Shown piece by piece: positions 1 to 5,220 of a stretch of 6,221 nucleotides of DNA. This DNA comes from Bacteroidota bacterium. Lineage in GTDB: Bacteria; Bacteroidota; Bacteroidia; Chitinophagales; Chitinophagaceae. Numbering within the stretch: position 1 is the stretch's first letter; each line of letters begins with the position of its first letter. The translations under genes and the position numbers were made by a program. The notes beneath the pieces were generated by a model that saw nothing but the letters and a program-made list of their open reading frames with translations, made no database searches and was not told the DNA's origin. The DNA is taken from the NCBI GenBank assembly GCA_023426425.1, contig JAFAAT010000075.1, forward strand, positions 1 to 6,221. The letters run 5' to 3'.

Positions 1-764
1 CCACTGCTTTCAGACTTTACTACAGGGCTGCCTTTGTATCTTATTGTCCCTGCGCCACTTACACGCGCATCCAGTGTTTTGGTAGCATAAAGATCCATGT
101 CTCCAGTGCCCGATACTTTCGCAGTGACATGTTCGCTCCGGAACCCAAAACTGCTTATGCTACCTGCACCTGACACTTTATATTCTGCCTTCCCGCAGCG
201 CCCTTCATCAATCTCAACATCTCCAACCCCCGAAATTTGCGAAGAAAAGCTATTTACAACAGCCTTATTGATATGTAGATTGCCGGCACCTGAGGTTCTT
301 GTTTTGAACTCTCCCACCTGCACATCCTCGATATCGACATCTCCTGTCCCGGTGATCGCAAGTTGAAACCTGTTGCCACTCACTTTTCCTTTCACATCCG
401 CATCTGAACTCCCATGAAGCTCAAGCTCACTCAACGAAGCAACAGTTATTTCGGCTGTTAGGTCTTTGTCAATATGAAGGTCTATACCATCCTTCATTCG
501 TATAGTAAGCTTTCCCCCTTGTACCGACGTCTCGATGTGCTCCAGCAGGTTCTTATAGCCCGACAAAGCAACCGAAGGTGTTGCTCCAGGCTTAATATGA
601 ATATTGGCATGTACAGGTGCTTCAATTTCCACCTTGTCAAAAGATGTGGCAATCCTGCCCTCCTGAACTACATCTCCGCGCCCAACAATCACACGCCTGC
701 CACAACTGCTTAGTACACTCGATAGCATGGCCAGTGAAGTCAGGACCAGAAAAAGCTTCTTCAT
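1..764 (-). CDS. DUF2807 (head GIN domain) lipoprotein, 3' end beyond window
   Basis: The frame is open from the ATG at 764 to the window edge, giving 254 codons plus two bases with no stop. The N-terminus (MKKLFLVLTSLAMLSSVLSSC) is a lipoprotein signal peptide with lipobox LSSC and Cys21 as the lipidation site. From about residue 118 the protein has a glycine-rich turn every 20 residues: GSSD at 118, TGTG at 138, SGAG at 158, SGVG at 178, SGAG at 198, SGTG at 218, SGAG at 236. Most are followed by short beta-prone strands such as DVDIEDV or NLHINKA. This is the right-handed beta-helix pattern of the DUF2807 / putative auto-transporter adhesin head GIN family, common in Bacteroidota and of unknown function. 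Family length suggests only a short C-terminal piece is missing. The start lies 4 bp after the stop of the preceding gene, so it is probably co-transcribed with the oxidase genes. The family call is firm; a cell-envelope location is inferred and any adhesin role is untested. Confidence 0.88.
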   Translation of the reverse strand, partial: MKKLFLVLTSLAMLSSVLSSCGRRVIVGRGDVVQEGRIATSFDKVEIEAPVHANIHIKPGATPSVALSGYKNLLEHIETSVQGGKLTIRMKDGIDLHIDKDLTAEITVASLSELELHGSSDADVKGKVSGNRFQLAITGTGDVDIEDVQVGEFKTRTSGAGNLHINKAVVNSFSSQISGVGDVEIDEGRCGKAEYKVSGAGSISSFGFRSEHVTAKVSGTGDMDLYATKTLDARVSGAGTIRYKGSPVVKSESS

Positions 765-768
765 AGTA

Positions 769-1002
769 TTAACTTATTTTATTGCTCCTCCACCAGATCA
801 CACCCAGTGTACCCAGGATCGCCAATGGAAAAGCTGCGAGATACAAAATACCTGTATTCATTCCTTTTGCACTCTTGTCATCCAGCCCGGCCGCAGTCTT
901 CGTACATATCGAGCATCCCTGTGCCTCAGCAACCACTGGTGCAACCATCAAAAGAAACACAACAATCAACAGCATCTTTCTCATACACGTAAAATTAGAC
1001 AT
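769..1002 (-). CDS. Small exported membrane protein with CxxC motif, unknown function
   Basis: This 77-residue protein has a hydrophobic signal sequence (about residues 8-24), a signal peptidase I-like site at AEA/Q (residues 25-28), then Cys30-Ser-Ile-Cys33. A short polar linker follows, then one transmembrane helix (about 51-71) ending in WWRSNK. The mature product would be about 50 residues: a periplasmic CxxC segment of roughly 20 residues held by a C-terminal anchor. The start ATG at 1002 shares one base with the stop of the DUF420 gene (TAATG), suggesting translational coupling. A start at Met7 (position 984) gives a more classical signal peptide beginning MRKMLLIVV and is an equally good candidate. 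I do not know a named function. Position at the end of a COX assembly operon and the CxxC pair make metal handling or thiol redox a reasonable guess. The lipobox match (AQGC) is poor, so a lipoprotein is less likely. Confidence 0.8.
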   Translation of the reverse strand: MSNFTCMRKMLLIVVFLLMVAPVVAEAQGCSICTKTAAGLDDKSAKGMNTGILYLAAFPLAILGTLGVIWWRSNKIS

Positions 1003-1544
1003 TAATTATAATAGGGGGAAATCATCACGTACACAATTACTCCCGTGATACTTACATACAGCCAAAGGGGGAACGTATAGCGTGCAATCTTCTTATGCCT
1101 GTCAAACTCACCTGTCAACGCCCTGTAAGCTGTAAACAGAATGAAAGGAAGGATAACCGCCGCCAGGAATATATGGGTGATTAGAATAAAAAAGTACACA
1201 TACCTGACCGCACCTTCACCACCAAATCTCGTATCACCTGCCAGCAAATGATGCGCTATGTAGGATACCAGGAACAGCATCGACAGCACAATTGCTGCAT
1301 ACATCAGGTTTCTGTGCGCGATATACTGTTTCTTTCGTATCGCAATATATCCAAACACCAGTACCACCGATACAGTAGAGTTGATAATCGCATTGATCAA
1401 AGCAAAAACATGGACGTCAAACCCCAGGTCCACATCGATCTTCACCCGCGACAACACAACTATCGCAGCAAAGATCACAAACGACACCACCAGTATCAGC
1501 AACCTTGCAACCTTGTCATTCTTCTTTATCAACGGCGCCAGCAT
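1002..1544 (-). CDS. DUF420 (YozB/CtaM-like) membrane protein, probable oxidase assembly factor
   Basis: A 180-residue integral membrane protein with about five helices (roughly 12-31, 44-69, 80-101, 113-140, 156-176). It has the DUF420 pattern of intramembrane or interfacial histidines: His45 in FDVHVFALINAIINS, His77 in AHRNLMY, His98-His99 in SYIAHHLL, His124 in LITHIFLA, and His150. DUF420 proteins are commonly encoded beside cytochrome oxidase genes, and the Firmicutes member CtaM has been linked to maturation of aa3-type oxidase. Helping insert heme or copper here is inferred from family and context. The ATG lies 4 bp after the SCO stop codon, with a weak purine stretch (AAAGGACTAAGG) upstream, and the stop overlaps the next start by one base. 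Length is normal for the family. Confidence 0.9.
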   Translation of the reverse strand: MLAPLIKKNDKVARLLILVVSFVIFAAIVVLSRVKIDVDLGFDVHVFALINAIINSTVSVVLVFGYIAIRKKQYIAHRNLMYAAIVLSMLFLVSYIAHHLLAGDTRFGGEGAVRYVYFFILITHIFLAAVILPFILFTAYRALTGEFDRHKKIARYTFPLWLYVSITGVIVYVMISPYYN

Positions 1545-1548
1545 AACC

Positions 1549-2274
1549 TTAGTCCTTTTGTTTTTTCCGGTTCTTCTCTATCGTCAACAACGATATATCA
1601 TAGGCAGCCCTTCCCACATCCACAGAGTCCAGCCCGTCATAATACCCGCGTATATACCGGTTCCTGTCCAGCACAACAATCTTCTCAGTATGTATGAAAT
1701 CCTCCGCTCCGCCATTTCCAGGAGTAGCAATCACGCGCAACTCATTTCGTGCATATTCATAAATGTCTTGCTTATCTCCTGTCAGAAACCACCAGTGATC
1801 ATGGTTCACTCCATACCTGTCAGCATATGCCCTCAGTACAGGAAACGAATCCCGCTCAGGATTTACTGTTATGCTTATCAACTGTACATCCTGCACCATC
1901 GAGCGCTCCTTCTTTTTATCCTTCCGGAAAGCAGTCTGGAACATTCTCATGTTTTGTGTCAATCGTGGACAAACACTCGGACAATTCGTAAAGAAAAAGT
2001 TCACCACCAGGATCTTATCCTTCAAGTCTTCATTCAGCGACACCTCTTTACCCAGCTGATTAATCAACCTTAGGTCCGCCACCTGATGATACACGGTGTC
2101 TGCCACTATGTTTCCATCCACCACACTGCTATCAATACGCTCCACTACATAATAGTCGGGCAGATCAATCTTATCCTTTTTCAGGAGCTTGACTATCACA
2201 TAAAAAGATAGCGGCAGCAAAAACGCCACCGCTAGTCCCATTATAAACCTCTTGTTCGATCGTTGTTTACTCAT
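1549..2274 (-). CDS. sco: SCO family copper chaperone (SCO1/SenC/PrrC)
   Basis: A 241-residue protein with an N-terminal membrane anchor (about residues 11-30) and a thioredoxin-like domain on the outer face of the inner membrane. The copper-binding signature is intact: Cys98-Pro-Ser-Val-Cys102 in FFFTNCPSVCP, and the distal ligand His195 in DFIHTEKIVVLD. Other SCO landmarks are SITVNPERDS (134-143), where the family has S(V/I)DPxxDxP, and the WWFLTG segment (161-166). SCO proteins deliver copper to, or keep reduced, the CuA cysteines of cytochrome c oxidase subunit II. A lysine-rich insertion (about 118-123, KDKKKE) and a basic C-terminal tail (NRKKQKD) are minor variations. The gene follows the COX4 gene by 26 bp and precedes DUF420 by 4 bp, consistent with a shared transcript. 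Confidence 0.95.
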   Translation of the reverse strand: MSKQRSNKRFIMGLAVAFLLPLSFYVIVKLLKKDKIDLPDYYVVERIDSSVVDGNIVADTVYHQVADLRLINQLGKEVSLNEDLKDKILVVNFFFTNCPSVCPRLTQNMRMFQTAFRKDKKKERSMVQDVQLISITVNPERDSFPVLRAYADRYGVNHDHWWFLTGDKQDIYEYARNELRVIATPGNGGAEDFIHTEKIVVLDRNRYIRGYYDGLDSVDVGRAAYDISLLTIEKNRKKQKD

Positions 2275-2300
2275 CTATTTTCTTACACTGGTTCATTTAC

Positions 2301-2750
2301 CTATCGGGGCTGTGTCACTGTCTGAGTTTCACGAACTGGCGACGTTTTGTTCATGTGCAGCCAGAATCCTCCATCAGCAAGGAATGCTATGATAAACCAA
2401 ACAAACAACACTAAAGGCATTAATACAGTGACTAAGAAATTACGCATTTCATCGCCAAGGTGCATGAACACCGATACGATATAGGCTGCTTTCAACAGGG
2501 TAAGTGCCAGGAAGAAGAACGCCAGGAGCCCTTTTGGAAGCGCATGGCTGAAAAACATTCCCAGTCCAACTTCCACTACTGTGACAACCAGCAGTATCCA
2601 AAACACCTTCCAGATCCTGCCCACCTGTTTTTTACTTTCAGGAGCCGCTACGTCATGGCCAAAATGGTGATTCATCACCCCCGAATATAGCTTCGACTGA
2701 TCTCCTTCGTAATAATGTTGTGTATTATGTTCGCTATGATGCTGAGCCAT
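2301..2750 (-). CDS. Cytochrome c oxidase subunit IV-type small subunit (COX4_pro)
   Basis: A 149-residue protein with three transmembrane helices (about 45-66, 73-96, 104-125) and the prokaryotic COX4 signature in helix 2: LTLLKAAYIVSVFMHL (83-98). It is a non-catalytic membrane subunit of a heme-copper oxidase, thought to stabilise the complex. The N-terminal extension of about 40 residues is unusually rich in histidine (His4, 5, 8, 12, 28, 29, 32). The C-terminal tail after helix 3 is short and polar. The gene lies 31 bp after the second COX3 gene and 26 bp before SCO. The upstream region is A-rich with no clear Shine-Dalgarno site, as is usual in Bacteroidota. The only plausible start is MAQHHSEH. 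Confidence 0.92.
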   Translation of the reverse strand: MAQHHSEHNTQHYYEGDQSKLYSGVMNHHFGHDVAAPESKKQVGRIWKVFWILLVVTVVEVGLGMFFSHALPKGLLAFFFLALTLLKAAYIVSVFMHLGDEMRNFLVTVLMPLVLFVWFIIAFLADGGFWLHMNKTSPVRETQTVTQPR

Positions 2751-2781
2751 CTTCTAAGTTTTTCTAGTTGGATTAGTAAAA

Positions 2782-3528
2782 TTAAAGCAGGTAAAAGCAG
2801 GTGAATACAAATACCCATACCAGGTCTACAAAGTGCCAGTACAGCCCTACTTTCTCCACCATCTCATAATGCCCCCTACGCTCATAGGTTCCATTTACTG
2901 AATTAATCAGCACAAGGCTAAGCAGCACCACACCACTCGCAACGTGTGCTCCGTGGAAACCGGTTATAGTAAAGAAGTAGTTGTAGAAGTTATGCGTAGC
3001 CTGAAGTCCTGCTCCCTCAGCAAACTCCGGGTGCGCTATCGCGGTTTCATTAAACAATCCCGAAAAAGCTGCTACCGGTGTATTGAAGTCTGTGAAAGAT
3101 CCCCACCAGCCGCCGTAATGGTTCATGTGCGTCCACTCCCAGGCCTGGCAGCTAAGGAAGCAAATACCACCAACGATAGTCCAAAGAAGCCATTTAATCA
3201 CTCCTTTACGGTCGCCATAGTGGCCCGCATGCACTGCAAGTACCATGGTTACGGAGCTCATAATCAGGATAAAGGTCATCAAGCTCACAAACAACAGCGG
3301 CAGGTCGGCTTCTCCCATAAATGGAAACGCCTTGAACACCATGTTTGGATCCGGCCACACATGGCTGAAGAAACGGGTTGTACCATAAGATATAAGAAAC
3401 GCACCAAATGTGAAAGCATCCGTCAATAGGAAAAACCACATCATCATCTTACCATAACTCACGTTGAAAGGCGATCGCCCTCCCCCCCATAACTTCGTTT
3501 CGGCTGTAGTCGCAGTAGCTTGTGCCAT
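2782..3528 (-). CDS. ctaE: Cytochrome c oxidase subunit III
   Basis: A 248-residue COX3-family protein from the ATG at 3528 (MAQATATT). It has about five long helices (roughly 28-50, 76-99, 109-130, 180-206, 225-247). COX3 landmarks: LWGGGRSPF (13-21), typical of the Bacteroidota form; SSVT at 91-94; FLSCQAWEW (124-132), matching the FLxxQxxEW helix motif; FFTITGFHGAHVASG (185-199); and YWHFVDLVWVFVF (230-242). Subunit III binds subunit I and supports proton uptake and turnover stability; it carries no redox centre. The frame is open further up to an ATG at 3621, which would add 31 residues and overlap the preceding gene by 40 bp. The family alignment begins near the 3528 start, and the longer leader has no membrane or COX3 character. 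The gap to the preceding gene is then 53 bp, the largest inside the operon, with no recognisable promoter motif. Confidence 0.94.
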   Translation of the reverse strand: MAQATATTAETKLWGGGRSPFNVSYGKMMMWFFLLTDAFTFGAFLISYGTTRFFSHVWPDPNMVFKAFPFMGEADLPLLFVSLMTFILIMSSVTMVLAVHAGHYGDRKGVIKWLLWTIVGGICFLSCQAWEWTHMNHYGGWWGSFTDFNTPVAAFSGLFNETAIAHPEFAEGAGLQATHNFYNYFFTITGFHGAHVASGVVLLSLVLINSVNGTYERRGHYEMVEKVGLYWHFVDLVWVFVFTCFYLL

Positions 3529-3581
3529 AGATTGATTTAAATTGCTAAAGTGTGAATTCGGGTGCGAATTTCGAAACAATT

Positions 3582-4187
3582 TTATTGATTTGCCAGAAAG
3601 AACACAAATAAATAAATCCACAATAGATCGACAAAGTGCCAGTAGCTGGCCACAATCTCAAGCCCTGTGGAGTTATATACTTTCACCCTTTTATTATGTG
3701 CCTTGAAAAATACGATCACTAATGCCACTATCCCACCAAGAATATGCAGCAAGTGCAGCCCCGAAATAATAAATAAAAACGACTCACTCGGGTTCCCCGC
3801 CACTGTCACCGGCAAAGCCCTGTTCTGCACCTCACCATCATATATCACCTGCTGCGGCTGACTATACAACTCATAAAAACCCCAGAACTGTAGCAGTCCA
3901 AAGGCAATACCCAATACCATCGTGGCAGTGATCAGCCTTTTATACTTGATCATCTCCCTGTTCTTAAAAGCTTTCACACCAAAGATGATCGTCACACTGC
4001 TCAACACAATCACCAGAGTAGACACCCAAAACACCATCGGCAACTCATAGCTCCTCCAGCTCCCCGCAGCCTGCTTCACCACATACGCACTCGTCAACCC
4101 CGCAAACATCATCGCAATACTGCCCATCGCAATGTATAACGCAAACTTATGCGGGTGTACTTTCTTTCTCTGGTCAGCGGCGGACAT
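3582..4187 (-). CDS. Second, divergent COX3-family (heme-copper oxidase subunit III) protein
   Basis: From the ATG at 4187 (MSAADQRKKVHPHKF) this is a 201-residue, five-helix protein with COX3 features. In the coordinates of this start they are SSVT (63-66), LLQFWGFYEL (98-107) in place of FLxxQxxEW, ISGLHLLHILGGIVAL (141-156), and YWHFVDLLWIYLF (182-194). It is shorter than the following COX3 gene and diverges from it outside these motifs, so the pair are old paralogs rather than a recent duplication. Both are expected to be non-catalytic oxidase subunits; division of labour between them is unknown. An in-frame ATG at 4202 would add five residues (MEGGV). The 4187 start is preferred because an AAGGAGG sits 4 bases before it. 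The gene follows ctaB with a 25-bp gap (10 bp if the upstream ATG is used). Confidence 0.92.
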   Translation of the reverse strand: MSAADQRKKVHPHKFALYIAMGSIAMMFAGLTSAYVVKQAAGSWRSYELPMVFWVSTLVIVLSSVTIIFGVKAFKNREMIKYKRLITATMVLGIAFGLLQFWGFYELYSQPQQVIYDGEVQNRALPVTVAGNPSESFLFIISGLHLLHILGGIVALVIVFFKAHNKRVKVYNSTGLEIVASYWHFVDLLWIYLFVFFLANQ

Positions 4188-4191
4188 AACT

Positions 4192-4198
4192 CCTCCTT
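4192..4198 (-). promoter_or_regulatory. Shine-Dalgarno site of the first COX3 gene
   Basis: The minus strand reads AAGGAGG followed by AGTT and the ATG at 4187. It lies inside the coding sequence if the ATG at 4202 were used, which favours the 4187 start. Strong anti-SD complementarity is uncommon in Bacteroidota and is not seen at most other starts in this window, where upstream regions are A/T-rich. The 4-base spacer is slightly short. Confidence 0.6.
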
Positions 4199-4212
4199 CC
4201 ATAATTTATAGT

Positions 4213-5112
4213 TTACAACTTATCAAACAACAATGCCAATAACACAGTGGGGAGGTATATAAACGAAGAGAACATAACCCGCTTCGCAGTCTTATGATCA
4301 TTCTTAAGGAAAAATGAAAGCGACGCAGCAAAATACAATACGCCTGCAGCAATGCTCACCCACATCCCGATGTTTCCGGACAACTCCAGCATCCTCGGCA
4401 TCACCGCCATCGGAATCAGCACAATACTGTAAAACATACACTGCAAACCAGTAAACGAGGTCTTCCCGGCCTTCGATGGCAACATCCTGATCCCCGCCTT
4501 CGTATAATCATCAAATCCTACCCAGGCTATCGCCCAGAAGTGCGGAAACTGCCAGAAAAACTGTATCATAAAGAGTATCCACCCCCCTACACCAATACTG
4601 CCTGTCGCCGCAACCCACCCAATCAGTGGCGGAAGCGCACCAGGTATAGCACCGATCAGCACCGCTATCGGATGTATTTTCTTCATCGGTGTGTACGCAA
4701 ATGCATACAGCAAAAGGGAAATGAAACTTAATACTCCCGCAAAAACATTGAAATAAGCACCAAGCAGCAATGCTCCACCCACTCCGGTTATGCCCGCAAA
4801 TATCCACGCCTCAGTCGTCCCCATCCTGCCGTCAGGCATCGGACGCAACATCGTACGCTTCATCATTCGGTCACTATATCGCTCCAGTATCTGATTGATG
4901 GTATTCGCTCCTCCAGTCACCCGCATTCCCCCGGCAAACAGAATCAATACTTCCTTCCAGGCAATTGCCACTCCCGGCGCCAGCAGATAACCCACTACGC
5001 TGGAAAATACCTCCATAAAACTTAGGTTTGGCTTCAGCAGCTGGGTGTAATCACGCAGCCTCATGGCTACCCACATATACCATTTTGCCTTTATCGGTTC
5101 TTCCCGCAACAT
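4213..5112 (-). CDS. ctaB: Protoheme IX farnesyltransferase (heme O synthase)
   Basis: A 299-residue UbiA-superfamily membrane prenyltransferase that adds a farnesyl group to heme B to make heme O, the precursor of heme A in aa3-type oxidases. Landmarks: LLKPNLSFM (25-33) before helix 1; the prenyl-diphosphate/Mg motif NQILERYSDRMMKRT (73-87) followed by RPMPDGRM; YTPMKKIHPIAVLIGAIPGA (140-159) and PPLIGW (161-166); and FFWQFPHFWAIAW (185-197) with FDDYTKAGIRMLP (200-212). About nine helices fill the rest. The N/E/D spacing NxxxExxxD is kept, but residue 79 is Tyr where most CtaB proteins have the middle Asp of ERDxD. The start at 5112 is taken as the first ATG; later in-frame ATGs (Met13, Met17) could also serve, since homology begins near LRDYTQLLKP. 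A promoter-like sequence lies about 30 bases upstream, making this the first gene of the oxidase operon. A heme A synthase (ctaA) is not in the window. Confidence 0.96.
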   Translation of the reverse strand: MLREEPIKAKWYMWVAMRLRDYTQLLKPNLSFMEVFSSVVGYLLAPGVAIAWKEVLILFAGGMRVTGGANTINQILERYSDRMMKRTMLRPMPDGRMGTTEAWIFAGITGVGGALLLGAYFNVFAGVLSFISLLLYAFAYTPMKKIHPIAVLIGAIPGALPPLIGWVAATGSIGVGGWILFMIQFFWQFPHFWAIAWVGFDDYTKAGIRMLPSKAGKTSFTGLQCMFYSIVLIPMAVMPRMLELSGNIGMWVSIAAGVLYFAASLSFFLKNDHKTAKRVMFSSFIYLPTVLLALLFDKL

Positions 5113-5143
5113 GATGACTTAACAAGGATTGGTAAAAGTGTCG

Positions 5144-5178
5144 CAAAGGTAATAAAAGCAGGGTTATTCTACTACCAA
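5144..5178 (-). promoter_or_regulatory. Candidate Bacteroidota-type promoter for the ctaB operon
   Basis: On the minus strand TACCTTTG (5151-5144) matches the Bacteroidota -7 consensus TAnnTTTG exactly. A TTG (5178-5176) lies 24 bases upstream as a possible -33 element; this spacing is a little longer than usual. Transcription would begin near 5137, leaving a 5' untranslated leader of roughly 25 bases before the ctaB ATG. It lies in the only sizeable intergenic gap upstream of the oxidase genes. Assigned from motif and position alone. Confidence 0.5.
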
Positions 5179-5201
5179 TTACTCATCTCATAATAAGTAA
5201 T
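5178..5201 (-). repeat. Imperfect inverted repeat upstream of the ctaB promoter
   Basis: On the minus strand ATTACTTA and TGAGTAAT flank an 8-base loop, giving an 8-bp stem with one G-T wobble. It abuts the candidate -33 element and begins 20 bases after the stop codon of the upstream TonB-domain gene. It could be an operator for a dimeric regulator or a weak terminator. There is no following T-run and the stem is A/T-rich, so an intrinsic terminator is doubtful. It may be chance. Confidence 0.3.
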
Positions 5202-5220
5202 CACTTCGGTCCCTATGAAG

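Noticed and set aside
97..366. Plus-strand open frame with repeated SISTSP-type segments
   Set aside because: The periodicity is the reverse complement of the 60-bp repeats in the DUF2807 lipoprotein gene, which has a signal peptide and family match.
1381..2073. A 230-codon plus-strand open frame antisense to SCO and DUF420, and a 149-codon one at 1248-1697
   Set aside because: Both lie wholly opposite well-supported genes, have no recognisable domain, and their composition (Ser, Ile, His, Gln-rich) is what reverse-strand reading of these membrane-protein genes gives.
2944..3429. A 161-codon plus-strand frame opposite the second COX3 gene
   Set aside because: It is an antisense shadow; the minus strand encodes all the COX3 signature motifs.
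3470..3479. GGCGATCGCC palindrome resembling the cyanobacterial HIP1 octamer
   Set aside because: It is a single occurrence inside conserved COX3 codons (GRSPF); nothing suggests a genome-wide repeat.
3482..3488. Seven-base C run (G run on the coding strand) as a possible phase-variable tract
   Set aside because: It encodes the WGGG part of a conserved COX3 N-terminal motif, the frame is intact, and seven bases is short for slippage control.
3529..3621. 31-residue N-terminal extension of the second COX3 protein, overlapping the preceding gene by 40 bp
   Set aside because: No COX3 homology or membrane character in the extra residues; the ATG at 3528 places the start where the family begins and removes the overlap.
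2824..3640. Shared 14-bp string (ACAAAGTGCCAGTA) near the 3' ends of both COX3 genes
   Set aside because: It encodes the conserved YWHFVD motif in both proteins, so it reflects protein conservation and not a separate DNA repeat or recombination site.
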